Shown piece by piece: positions 1 through 6,342 of a stretch of DNA of 11,425 nt. Under the pieces are notes generated by a model that worked only from the letters and a program-made list of their open reading frames with translations, was not told the DNA's origin and made no database searches. Every line of letters begins with the position of its first letter. Position 1 is the stretch's first letter. Source of the stretch: an uncultured Eubacteriales bacterium (GTDB taxonomy: Bacteria > Bacillota > Clostridia > Christensenellales > Borkfalkiaceae); assembly GCA_902767455.1 (NCBI GenBank), contig CACXHH010000089.1, positions 1-11,425 of the forward strand, in the 5' to 3' direction. The position numbers and the translations under genes were made by a program.

Positions 1-1
1 A

Positions 2-874
2 CTTGAAAGCATTTCAAGCTTCCGCGACGTTTTCGTCGTTCTGATGTGCGCTTTGACGGGCGGGCTTTCGTCGGTAGCGATAATGATGATAGTCCTTCCC
101 GTATTCGAGTGGCTGTTCAATATTCTCACCAACTACCGTCTTACGGAAATAACCGACCACAAGTCGAAGCTGATAAAGCGTATGATAGACGAAGCGGGCG
201 GAACGTTCAACCACTCAATGCTCGTGGCGTCACTTGCCGAAACGTGCGCCGCCGCCATTGAAGAAAACCCCATTCTTGCCCGTGCGGCGGGGTATTATCA
301 CGATATCGGTAAGCTCAAACAGCCTATGTACTTCACCGAAAACCAGCAAGGCTACAACCCGCACGACGATCTTACCCCCGAGCTTTCGACCGAGATAATC
401 CGTTCGCACGCCAAAGACGGTTACGAACTCATAAAGAAATATCATCTCCCGATAATCCTTGCCGACGTCGCGCGCGAACACCACGGCACGCTCCCCATAC
501 AATACTTTTATATGAAGGCTTTGAAGTATACGGAAGGCGGCGAACTCGATATAAACGACTTCTGTTATTACGGACCCAAACCGCATTCCAAGATTGCCGC
601 GATAATCATGCTTGCCGACGGGTGCGAAGCGGCGGTAAGAGCGAACAACAACCACTCCCGCGAACAGGTTGAAAAGGTTGTCGATTCAATCGTGGATGAC
701 AGGTTAAGACGCAAACAGTTTTCCGACTGCGATATCACTATGCACGAGATAGACCTTATACGTGACGCCATAATCAACGGTCTTTCGGGCGTTTATCACG
801 ACAGAATCAAGTATGGCAAAATGGCTAAAAAGAAGAAAAACGCCTTTGAATCGGGCAGTGAAAACAGGAACTGA
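2..874 (+). CDS. pgpH: PgpH-like 7TM-HD cyclic-di-AMP phosphodiesterase, 3' part
   Basis: This is the C-terminal 290 codons of a membrane HD-domain phosphodiesterase; the frame is open to the window edge, so the start lies outside. Members of the PgpH/YqfF family hydrolyse the second messenger c-di-AMP on the cytoplasmic face of the membrane. The fragment begins with the end of the membrane region (hydrophobic run around nt 80-135). The HD domain follows, with GTFNHS (H codon at nt 212), YYHDIGKLK (HD pair at nt 299-304), NPHD, the I-R-S-H-A-K-D histidine, R-E-H-H-G-T and a late metal-binding D in I-M-L-A-D-G. All HD metal ligands appear present. The C-terminus ends in a lysine-rich tail. It is followed after two bases by ybeY, the order found in many Bacillota. 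Family assignment is confident; the missing extracellular 7TMR-HDED part cannot be judged. Confidence 0.93.
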   Translation, partial: LESISSFRDVFVVLMCALTGGLSSVAIMMIVLPVFEWLFNILTNYRLTEITDHKSKLIKRMIDEAGGTFNHSMLVASLAETCAAAIEENPILARAAGYYHDIGKLKQPMYFTENQQGYNPHDDLTPELSTEIIRSHAKDGYELIKKYHLPIILADVAREHHGTLPIQYFYMKALKYTEGGELDINDFCYYGPKPHSKIAAIIMLADGCEAAVRANNNHSREQVEKVVDSIVDDRLRRKQFSDCDITMHEIDLIRDAIINGLSGVYHDRIKYGKMAKKKKNAFESGSENRN

Positions 875-876
875 AA

Positions 877-1350
877 ATGCTTAAAATTTATTACGATGAA
901 AAATACGACCTGCCGCGTATCGACGAAGTTGCCGCGGCGGTCGCCGAAGAACTTAAACAGCGTGCCGACCTTTACGCCGAGCTTGAACTCGTTTCTTCGC
1001 GCAGAATAAGAAAAATAAACGCCGAAATGCGCGGCGTAGACGCCGTTACCGACGTTCTCTCCTTTCCTATGCTCGACGGGATAAAGGGCAAGGTTATCGC
1101 GAAAAAGGACTTTCCGCTCGATTTCGATCAAGACAAAAATGCGATTTTTATCGGCTCGATAGTCGTTTCGCTCGGAAGAGTCAAAAGCCAAGCCAAAAAG
1201 TTCGGGCATAGCGAAGAGCGCGAAACGTATTATCTTATCGTTCACTCTCTATTGCACCTGTTCGGCTACGACCACATGAACGAAGCTGACAAGCGCGAAA
1301 TGCGTGAAAAAGAAGAAAAAATAATGACGAAGTTGGGTATTTTAAGGTGA
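877..1350 (+). CDS. ybeY: Endoribonuclease YbeY (16S rRNA maturation)
   Basis: A 157-residue protein of normal YbeY length. YbeY is a zinc-dependent single-strand endoribonuclease needed for 3'-end maturation of 16S rRNA and ribosome quality control in the cytoplasm. The zinc signature H-S-L-L-H-L-x-G-Y-D-H is complete (His123, His127, His133), and the family block TDVLSFPM is at residues 58-65. The strand usually written G-D-I is G-S-I here (residues 93-95), a mild variation away from the metal site. The ATG has an AGGAA ribosome-binding site at 866-870 inside the end of pgpH. The last codons overlap the GTG start of era (GTGA), suggesting translational coupling of two ribosome-biogenesis genes. 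No dgkA or cdd gene lies between ybeY and era, unlike in Bacillus. Confidence 0.96.
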   Translation: MLKIYYDEKYDLPRIDEVAAAVAEELKQRADLYAELELVSSRRIRKINAEMRGVDAVTDVLSFPMLDGIKGKVIAKKDFPLDFDQDKNAIFIGSIVVSLGRVKSQAKKFGHSEERETYYLIVHSLLHLFGYDHMNEADKREMREKEEKIMTKLGILR

Positions 1351-2240
1351 AAAGCGGAATAGTCGCGGTCGTCGGCAGGGCGAACGCAGGAAAATCTACT
1401 CTTATAAACGTACTCGTGGGCGAAAAAGTCGCGATAGTTTCTCCCAAACCGCAGACGACGAGAGAGCGAATACTCGGTATTTTGACCCGTGAAGAATACC
1501 AGATAGTCTTTGAAGACACGCCCGGCATATACAAGGCAGGCTCGCTTTTGAACGAGCGCATGCAAAAGTCCACCGAACTTGCCGTTCGCGACGTCGACAT
1601 GATACTCTTCGTTATCGACGCGCACGACGGGCTCAAAGACGAAGACGTCGCCGCTTTGAAAAGATACGCGACCGGCAAGCTTCCGCTTATTCTCGCGCTA
1701 TCGAAAACGGATATAATGCCCAAAGAGAAAATACCCGAACTTGTCGCGAATTTTGAAGATTTCAGCGGAATAAACAAGATAGTTTCGCTTTCTGCGCGCC
1801 GCGGCAAAAACGTGAAAAAGCTCGTCGAAGAGATCGTAAAACTTCTTCCCGAAGGAGATCCCATTTACGGCGACGACATCGTTTCCGACCGTTCCGAAAG
1901 ATATATGATCGCCGAAATAATGCGCGAGAAGATGCTCTTGAAATACGATAAGGAAATACCTCACGGCGTCGCCGTCGTCGTAAATACCTTTGAAAAACAG
2001 CCTAACGGCGTTTACGATATCAATCTCGACATCGTCTGCGAAAAGCAAAATCATAAGGCGATAATCATCGGCAAGCAAGGTCAGGCGTTAAAAGAAGTCA
2101 GCTCGTTCGCGCGCGTCGGCATGGAAAAGTTTCTCGACGCGAAGGTTTTTTTGACCGTCTACGTCAAAGTCAAGGAAGACTGGCGCAACAACCCGTCGCG
2201 GCTGAAGGAATTCGGCTACGGCGAATCGGAAATGTATTGA
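1347..2240 (+). CDS. era: GTPase Era, 30S ribosomal subunit assembly
   Basis: A 297-residue Era, full length for the family (about 300). It binds the 3' end of 16S rRNA and acts in 30S maturation. The N-terminal GTPase domain has the P-loop GRANAGKS (residues 10-17), the Era switch block PQTTR (35-39), DTPG (57-60), the base-specificity motif SKTD (119-122) and the G5 motif SAR (149-151). The C-terminal KH RNA-binding domain carries IIGKQGQALK (240-249, GKQG at 242-245) and ends in the typical VKVKEDWR block. The P-loop (usually GRPNVGKS) and G4 motif (usually NKxD) both deviate from the textbook form but remain plausible. Start is GTG at 1347, overlapping the ybeY stop by four bases. A clear ribosome-binding site is lacking, which fits coupling to ybeY translation. 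Confidence 0.96.
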   Translation: MKSGIVAVVGRANAGKSTLINVLVGEKVAIVSPKPQTTRERILGILTREEYQIVFEDTPGIYKAGSLLNERMQKSTELAVRDVDMILFVIDAHDGLKDEDVAALKRYATGKLPLILALSKTDIMPKEKIPELVANFEDFSGINKIVSLSARRGKNVKKLVEEIVKLLPEGDPIYGDDIVSDRSERYMIAEIMREKMLLKYDKEIPHGVAVVVNTFEKQPNGVYDINLDIVCEKQNHKAIIIGKQGQALKEVSSFARVGMEKFLDAKVFLTVYVKVKEDWRNNPSRLKEFGYGESEMY

Positions 2241-2266
2241 TTTTCAAAGTTTTTGCGCATACTCTT

Positions 2267-2296
2267 TTTATCGGCTTTTATTTAAAGCCCGATAAA
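2267..2296 (+). promoter_or_regulatory. RNA hairpin just upstream of the yqzL ribosome-binding site
   Basis: TTTATCGG (2267-2274) pairs with CCGATAAA (2289-2296), and CTTT (2275-2278) pairs with AAAG (2284-2287). This gives 12 base pairs with one bulged C (2288) and a five-base loop. It lies between era and the small yqzL-like gene. The AAAGGAG ribosome-binding site (2294-2300) begins inside the 3' arm. No U-tract follows, so it does not look like a terminator. A role in processing or in tuning translation of the small gene is only inference. Confidence 0.4.
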
Positions 2297-2304
2297 GGAG
2301 CAGT

Positions 2305-2418
2305 ATGAAACGACAACCCGAAAAAGCCGCTTGGGACCTGTTTGAAAAGACGGGGCGCATCGGCTACTATCTATTGTACAAGAAACTTTCCGCAAAGACG
2401 GACGAAACGGCAGATTGA
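2305..2418 (+). CDS. yqzL: YqzL-like small protein (37 aa)
   Basis: ATG at 2305 is preceded by AAAGGAG (2294-2300), and the frame runs 37 codons to TGA. The product contains W-D-L-F-E-K-T-G-R-I-G-Y-Y-L-L-Y-K (residues 10-26). This matches my recollection of the YqzL family pattern: Trp, Phe, Thr-Gly, then a Tyr/Leu-rich stretch ending in Lys. YqzL proteins are tiny, of unknown function, and in Bacillus and many Bacillota sit exactly between era and recO, as here. The frame is preserved despite its size and fills the otherwise unexplained gap between the two genes. The assignment rests on position plus this short motif. Function is unknown, and I infer no more than a conserved partner gene of the era-recO operon. 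Confidence 0.75.
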   Translation: MKRQPEKAAWDLFEKTGRIGYYLLYKKLSAKTDETAD

Positions 2419-2483
2419 CTTTCGATTTTGTAAAAAGTCAGTCTATAAGTCGATTATCGGCTGTTTTGCGTAAGGAAAACGCT

Positions 2484-3251
2484 ATGACGGAGAAGTTCAA
2501 CGCCATCTGTATACGTTCGGTTTCCTGGCGGGAGAGCGATAAGCTCATCTCGCTTTTTACTCTTGAAAAAGGAAAGGTCGATTGCGTAGTGAGAGGGGCT
2601 ATGAGCGCCAAATCGAAATGGCGTTTCGCCGTGGAGCCTTTTTGCTTTGCCGAGTACGTTCTTACCGAAAAGCTCGGCAAGCTGAGCCTTACCGAAGCCA
2701 ACCAGATAGACGGTTTTTACGGGATAAGGTACGATATCGACAGGCTTTATTGCGCATCCGCGGTGATAGAATTCGTCAGGCAAAACGTCTATGAAAACAT
2801 GAAGGCTTACGACTTGTTTTTACTTACCGTCAACGCCTTGAAAAGCATAGAAGAAGGAGCGTACCCGCATTTGGCGCTCGTGAAATATCTTATCGAAGCC
2901 ATGGACGCCATAGGTTACGGCGCGAGATTTTCTTCATGCGGCAGGTGCGGAAAGCCTATCGGAAACAGAGCTTTTTTCGATTTCGACGCGGCGACGCCTT
3001 TATGCGAAAACTGCGCGCACGGCACGGCTTCCGAGATGCGTCCCGAAACGCTTGGGCTACTGTCGGAAGTGGCGAACGCTCCGCAGGAATTATTCAAAAG
3101 CCCCGATAAAAACGATTATCCGTCTGTTTTTTCGGACGAAAAATCGACTTATTTCGCGCTTAAATTTCTCGCTTATTATATGGAAATAAAATCGGGATTG
3201 ACTTTTAAATCGCTTTCCGACGTTCTCGGCGGCTTCAACGTCGTTCAATAA
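2484..3251 (+). CDS. recO: DNA repair protein RecO
   Basis: A 255-residue RecO, the normal length. RecO loads RecA onto SSB-coated single-stranded DNA together with RecR in the RecFOR repair pathway. The N-terminal OB-fold region has the family pattern A-I-C-I-R-S-V-S-W-R-E-S-D-K (residues 7-20), L-F-T-L-E-K-G-K and V-R-G-A. The helical C-terminal part holds a four-cysteine zinc site: C152-x2-C155 and C174-x2-C177, typical of many Bacillota RecO proteins. The frame is open further upstream to a TTG at 2415, but homology starts at the ATG at 2484, which has a plausible TAAGGAAA site at 2471-2478. The longer version would also overlap yqzL, so the ATG is preferred. It is the last gene of this cluster; no convincing terminator hairpin was seen directly after it. 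Confidence 0.95.
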   Translation: MTEKFNAICIRSVSWRESDKLISLFTLEKGKVDCVVRGAMSAKSKWRFAVEPFCFAEYVLTEKLGKLSLTEANQIDGFYGIRYDIDRLYCASAVIEFVRQNVYENMKAYDLFLLTVNALKSIEEGAYPHLALVKYLIEAMDAIGYGARFSSCGRCGKPIGNRAFFDFDAATPLCENCAHGTASEMRPETLGLLSEVANAPQELFKSPDKNDYPSVFSDEKSTYFALKFLAYYMEIKSGLTFKSLSDVLGGFNVVQ

Positions 3252-3306
3252 GCGAAAAAAACTTTCCGTTCCCGTCTGAAAATTTATAAAAACGCCCCGA
3301 AAACGC

Positions 3307-3335
3307 TTTACAAATGCGAGTGCCGAGTATATAAT
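3307..3335 (+). promoter_or_regulatory. Promoter of the FMN riboswitch-ribU unit
   Basis: TTTACA (-35, 3307-3312) and a perfect TATAAT (-10, 3330-3335) are separated by exactly 17 bp. The expected start is near 3342, two bases before the first helix of the FMN aptamer, which is the correct distance for a riboswitch leader. Confidence 0.88.
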
Positions 3336-3343
3336 GCAGGCGT

Positions 3344-3464
3344 AATCTTTGGGGCAGGGTGCGATTCCCTACCGGCAGTAAAGTCTGCGAGGGCGAGCTT
3401 TGAGCGTAAGCCTTGACGGAGCTTATTTCTCCGACCGACGGTATAGTCCGGATGATAAAAGATT
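3344..3464 (+). ncRNA. FMN riboswitch (RFN element)
   Basis: The conserved RFN sequence blocks are all readable in order: GGGGCAGGGTG (3351-3361), ATTCCCTACCGGCAGTA, a CTGCGAGGGC segment, then TTCTCCGACCGACGGTATAG and GTCCGGATGA near the 3' end. Closing helix P1 is formed by AATCTTT (3344-3350) with AAAGATT (3458-3464), seven base pairs. RFN elements bind flavin mononucleotide and turn off riboflavin synthesis or uptake genes. Here it is followed by an intrinsic terminator and then ribU, so FMN is expected to terminate transcription before the transporter gene. An apparent reading frame through this RNA (from 3400) is only an upstream extension of the ribU frame and is not coding. Confidence 0.97.
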
Positions 3465-3486
3465 TTTTTGCATAAAAAAAGTACGC

Positions 3487-3523
3487 CCCGTTTGGCTTCG
3501 TTACGAAGCGGAACGGGTTTTTT
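3487..3523 (+). terminator. Intrinsic terminator, expression platform of the FMN riboswitch
   Basis: CCCGTT (3487-3492) pairs with AACGGG (3512-3517), and an inner stem GCTTCG/CGAAGC closes a TTA loop (3501-3503). Six U residues follow (3518-3523). The base can be extended because GCATAAAAAA (3470-3479) complements the U-tract plus ATGC (3518-3527). The U-run directly after a GC-rich stem is the classic rho-independent form. Its position between aptamer and ribU identifies it as the regulated terminator. GGGGC of the aptamer (3351-3355) could pair with GCCCC (3485-3489) as an antiterminator; that is inference. Confidence 0.88.
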
Positions 3524-3543
3524 ATGCGGAAATTACTTTTAAG

Positions 3544-3580
3544 CCCGAAATATTCGTTTTCGGGTGCTCCTTATCGGAGG
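3544..3580 (+). promoter_or_regulatory. Twin hairpins over the ribU ribosome-binding site
   Basis: Downstream of the terminator, CCCGAAA (3544-3550) pairs with TTTCGGG (3558-3564). Immediately after, CTCC (3567-3570) pairs with GGAG (3576-3579), with a five-base TTATC loop. The second hairpin covers the GGAGG Shine-Dalgarno (3576-3580), which sits five bases before the ribU ATG. The pairing is visible in the sequence. A translational role is inference, since the second stem has only four base pairs. Confidence 0.4.
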
Positions 3581-3585
3581 TTTTT

Positions 3586-4131
3586 ATGAATGAAAAACTT
3601 TTTACGGGGCGTAAAATAGCCCTTACCGCAATGTTTACGGCGGTCGCGTTCGGGCTTTCGTATCTCGAATTTCCTATCTTCCCCGCGGCAAGCTTTTTAA
3701 AACTCGATTTTTCTTTTTCCGTCCAGCTTATCGGCGCATATATGTTAGGCCCGGCGCTCGGCGGAATAATGATAACCGTCGTTCAACTTTTACGGCTTTT
3801 GACGACTTCGTCGGGCGGCGTGGGCGAGCTTGCAAACCTTATTGCCGCGGCGTGTTTCGTGGTCATTCCGTCTGTTATTTATGCGTTTAAAAAGGGGCTT
3901 CCGACGGTATTTTTATCGCTTGCGGCGGGAACGCTGTGTCTTATAGGCGCGTCGCTTTTATCAAACAGATTTCTGACTTTTCCGCTCTATATGGGCGAAG
4001 GCGCGGCTGAAAACTTTGCGAAGTTCTTTTGGTTCATCGTGCTGTTCAACCTGATAAAAGGCGTGAGCAATTCGATTATTACTTTACTTTTATATAAAAG
4101 ACTTAAAAAATTGTTTCACAAATTCCTGTAA
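3586..4131 (+). CDS. ribU: Riboflavin ECF transporter S component RibU
   Basis: A 181-residue, strongly hydrophobic protein with about six predicted membrane helices, the usual size of an ECF S component. RibU binds riboflavin in the membrane and works with the shared EcfA/EcfA'/EcfT energising module, which is not in this window. Recognisable RibU blocks are the A-x3-A helix (A15, A19) used to dock EcfT, FPIFPAASFLKLDFS (residues 29-43), LIGAYMLGPALGG (48-60), SGGVGELANLI (76-86), NRFLTFPLY (127-135) and FNLIKGVSNSII (154-165). The FMN riboswitch in front independently supports the substrate. Start chosen at ATG 3586 because of its strong GGAGG site; the frame extends upstream through the riboswitch but that part is not protein. 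The stop is followed directly by the tsaE promoter region. Confidence 0.95.
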   Translation: MNEKLFTGRKIALTAMFTAVAFGLSYLEFPIFPAASFLKLDFSFSVQLIGAYMLGPALGGIMITVVQLLRLLTTSSGGVGELANLIAAACFVVIPSVIYAFKKGLPTVFLSLAAGTLCLIGASLLSNRFLTFPLYMGEGAAENFAKFFWFIVLFNLIKGVSNSIITLLLYKRLKKLFHKFL

Positions 4132-4143
4132 ATGGTGTATAAT
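4115..4143 (+). promoter_or_regulatory. Promoter for the tsaE operon inside the ribU 3' end
   Basis: TTCACA (-35, 4115-4120) lies within the last codons of ribU, and a perfect TATAAT (-10, 4138-4143) lies after its stop, with a 17-bp spacer. Transcription would start about seven bases after the -10 box, near 4150. That is the first base of the tsaE ATG. Confidence 0.75.
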
Positions 4144-4149
4144 CGAAGT

Positions 4150-4548
4150 ATGGAAGTTATCACTCGCTCGCCCGAAGAAACGATCGCGGCGGCTGAAAAC
4201 TATGCGCGCACGCTCAAAAGCGGCGACGTCGTTCTGTTGAACGGCGACATGGGCGCGGGAAAAACGGTGTTCGCCAAAGGCGTTGCCAAGGCGCTCGGTA
4301 TAACCGACGAGATATTAAGCCCCACCTACGCGTATATGAACGATTACGACGGCAGGCTGTATCATTACGACTGCTACCGTTTGTCTTACGGCGAACAGGC
4401 TGTAAATCTCGGGCTTACCGATTATTTTTACGCGGGCGGAGTGTGCCTTATCGAGTGGGCGGAAAACATATCTTCCGTGCTTCCCGAAAACTGCAAAACG
4501 GTCACCATCGAAGATATCGGAGAAGGTAAAAGGAGAATAACGTTTTGA
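4150..4548 (+). CDS. tsaE: tRNA t6A synthesis ATPase TsaE
   Basis: A 132-residue P-loop ATPase of the TsaE (YjeE) family. It works with TsaB and TsaD to make N6-threonylcarbamoyladenosine at position 37 of ANN-decoding tRNAs, in the cytoplasm. Visible motifs: Walker A GDMGAGKT (residues 32-39), SPTY (57-60), YHYDCYRL (71-78) and IEWAE (101-105). The size is a little short but complete. The frame is open to an ATG at 4132 (six codons upstream). That version would place the -10 box within the coding region, and family homology begins at the second Met, so 4150 is preferred. No clear Shine-Dalgarno precedes 4150, and the promoter position predicts a transcript starting at the ATG itself. The last bases overlap the tsaB start (TTGA). 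Confidence 0.93.
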   Translation: MEVITRSPEETIAAAENYARTLKSGDVVLLNGDMGAGKTVFAKGVAKALGITDEILSPTYAYMNDYDGRLYHYDCYRLSYGEQAVNLGLTDYFYAGGVCLIEWAENISSVLPENCKTVTIEDIGEGKRRITF

Positions 4549-5177
4549 ACGAAAATATAAATTATCTTGCCGTAGACACGAGCAACGCGCACATGACGGT
4601 CGCCGCGCGCGTGAACGGCAGGCTCGAATATTCTTTTACGGCGGACAGCGGAGTAAGACACTCCGAACAGCTCATGCCGACTGTTGAAAAACTTCTCGAA
4701 AAGATGAACGCGAGCGTAAACGATATCGACGTGTTCTGCGCCGTTACGGGTCCCGGTTCGTTTACGGGCATACGCATAGGCGTTTCGACGGTCAAGGGCT
4801 TTTGCGACGCGCTCGGCAAAAAGGCGCTGGGTGTAACTTCTTTCGATACGCTTTCATACAATATACAGTCGGGAAAAACGCTTGCCGTTATCGACGCCAA
4901 CCACGCTCATTTTTACGCTTGCCCGTACGAGAACGGCGTTCCTTCCGCGGCGGAATTTATCGATGCGAAACGCCTTGAAGAGCTTGCCGAAACTTACAAA
5001 GTCGTAACCTACGGCGGCGCAAAGTTTACAGTTTCGGGTAAACCCGTAACCGAAGTCGACTGCGCCGCGGGGCTTATCAAAGCCGTCGAACGAAATCTTG
5101 AAAAGGCTTCTTCAAACGTCAATACGCTCGCTCCGTTTTACCTTAGATTGAGCCAGGCGGAAGAAGGTCGGAAATGA
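4545..5177 (+). CDS. tsaB: tRNA t6A synthesis protein TsaB
   Basis: A 210-residue TsaB (YeaZ), the non-catalytic ASKHA-fold partner that binds TsaD and TsaE to form t6A37 on tRNA. The N-terminus has L-A-V-D-T-S (residues 8-13). The TsaB hallmark AVTGPGSFTGIRIGV is at 66-80, followed by V-K-G-F and the usual T-S-F-D-T-L. Start is TTG at 4545, preceded by a good AAAAGGAGA site (4528-4536), and overlaps the tsaE stop by four bases. The stop overlaps the rimI ATG (ATGA). The usual third partner tsaD is not adjacent and must be elsewhere in the genome. The C-terminal half is less conserved, as is normal for the family. Confidence 0.94.
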   Translation: MNENINYLAVDTSNAHMTVAARVNGRLEYSFTADSGVRHSEQLMPTVEKLLEKMNASVNDIDVFCAVTGPGSFTGIRIGVSTVKGFCDALGKKALGVTSFDTLSYNIQSGKTLAVIDANHAHFYACPYENGVPSAAEFIDAKRLEELAETYKVVTYGGAKFTVSGKPVTEVDCAAGLIKAVERNLEKASSNVNTLAPFYLRLSQAEEGRK

Positions 5178-5614
5178 CTTTCAGAAGATGGGAAAAGTCG
5201 GATAACGAAGTTATAGAGCGACTTGAGCGTGAAAACTTCGCCGATCCGTGGAATAAAAGAATGCTCGATTCGTGCTTTTCTTACGATAATTTTTACGGGC
5301 TCGTGGATACGGAAAACGAAGTTATCGCAGGCTACGTCGGCGCCGTGTATTCGGGCGCGGACGCGGATATAATGAACGTCTGCGTAGACGCGCCTTTCCG
5401 CCGCCGCGGGATAGCCCGAGCTCTTATGACTGAAATTATAAAATATCTTGGCGAAAGGGGCGTCGAAAACGTCTTTTTGGAAGTCAGACGCTCGAACGCC
5501 ACGGCTATATCTTTATACGAAAAGCTCGGCTTTATCAAGGTCGGCGAAAGAAAACGTTACTACGAAAATACCGAAGACGCGCTTGTTTACGTATTGACGG
5601 TAAAAGGTGAATAA
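5174..5614 (+). CDS. rimI: Ribosomal protein S18-alanine N-acetyltransferase RimI
   Basis: A 146-residue GNAT-fold acetyltransferase. The acetyl-CoA binding motif A is V-C-V-D-A-P-F-R-R-R-G-I-A (residues 69-81, the R-R-x-G-x-A signature). Motif B is S-N-A-T-A-I-S-L-Y-E-K-L-G-F (107-120), followed by R-K-R-Y-Y-E-N, characteristic of RimI. RimI acetylates the N-terminal alanine of ribosomal protein S18 in Enterobacteria; the target in Clostridia is less certain. Location after tsaE and tsaB is a widely conserved arrangement and supports the name. Start ATG overlaps the tsaB stop. The 3' end overlaps the GTG of the next gene by eight bases. Confidence 0.91.
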   Translation: MTFRRWEKSDNEVIERLERENFADPWNKRMLDSCFSYDNFYGLVDTENEVIAGYVGAVYSGADADIMNVCVDAPFRRRGIARALMTEIIKYLGERGVENVFLEVRRSNATAISLYEKLGFIKVGERKRYYENTEDALVYVLTVKGE

Positions 5615-6341
5615 AACCTCGGTATCGACCGACGAAAAACTCTCGCCAAACCCGCACCTTATAGTTTGCGGGCAGGGCAGACCGCTCTTGTTTTTGCACG
5701 GATACCTTTCTTCAAAGGAAAGTTTTTCCCTACAGATAAACTACTTTTCAAAATATTTCAAAGTTTTCGCGCCGGACATGGCGGGCTTTAACGGAAGGCT
5801 TATGCCGTATCCGTACGCCCTTTCCGATTACGCGCGCGACGTAAGCCGACTTATCGACCGAATAGTGAAAGAAGAAGGCGAAAAGGTAAACGTCGTGGCG
5901 CACTCGTTCGGAGCGAGAGTGCTTTTCAAGCTTCTGCCCGATACGCGGATAGATAAAATAGTGCTCACGGGCGCCGCGGGGATAAAACCGCGCTTTTCGA
6001 TTAAAAAAAGCCTTCGCGTGGCAAGATATAAGATAAGAAAAAAGCTCGGTCTTGACGTAAGCCGTTTCGGCTCTTCCGATTATAAGGCGCTCGACCCCGT
6101 GATGAAGCAAAGCTTCGTCAAAATAGTTGGCGAGCGGCTTGAAAACAGAATAAAAAGAGTCAAAAAGCCGTGCCTTATCGTGAGCGGAACGCTCGATACC
6201 GAAACGCCGCTCTACACGGCGAAAAGGCTCAATAAACTTATAACCTCGTCGCGTCTTATCACGATACGAAAAGCGGGGCACTTCGCTTTTATCGACGACG
6301 CTCACGCCTTCAATCTTATAGTAAAGGAATTTTTATTGTAG
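5607..6341 (+). CDS. Alpha/beta hydrolase of unknown substrate
   Basis: A 244-residue alpha/beta-fold hydrolase with a complete predicted catalytic triad: Ser100 in the nucleophile elbow V-A-H-S-F-G, Asp197 in S-G-T-L-D-T-E-T-P, and His225 in A-G-H-F-A-F. The oxyanion-hole motif L-F-L-H-G-Y is at residues 28-33. No signal peptide is seen, so it is probably cytoplasmic. A basic cap region (residues about 128-150, rich in Lys/Arg) lies between the nucleophile and acid. Start is GTG at 5607, overlapping rimI by eight bases; no in-frame ATG lies upstream of the core. It ends one base before the MurF-like gene. The substrate cannot be read from the sequence. Placement before murF and ddl hints at a cell-envelope substrate, but this is inference. 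Confidence 0.85.
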   Translation: MNKTSVSTDEKLSPNPHLIVCGQGRPLLFLHGYLSSKESFSLQINYFSKYFKVFAPDMAGFNGRLMPYPYALSDYARDVSRLIDRIVKEEGEKVNVVAHSFGARVLFKLLPDTRIDKIVLTGAAGIKPRFSIKKSLRVARYKIRKKLGLDVSRFGSSDYKALDPVMKQSFVKIVGERLENRIKRVKKPCLIVSGTLDTETPLYTAKRLNKLITSSRLITIRKAGHFAFIDDAHAFNLIVKEFLL

Positions 6342-6342
6342 T

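Noticed and set aside
2415..2483. Upstream TTG start for recO
   Set aside because: It would overlap yqzL, lacks a good ribosome-binding site, and RecO homology starts at the ATG at 2484.
3252..3306. Terminator after recO
   Set aside because: The AT-rich stretch has A-runs but no stem followed by a T-run that I could pair.
3400..3585. N-terminal 62-codon extension of ribU
   Set aside because: This stretch is the FMN riboswitch and its terminator; the GGAGG-preceded ATG at 3586 is the start of RibU homology.
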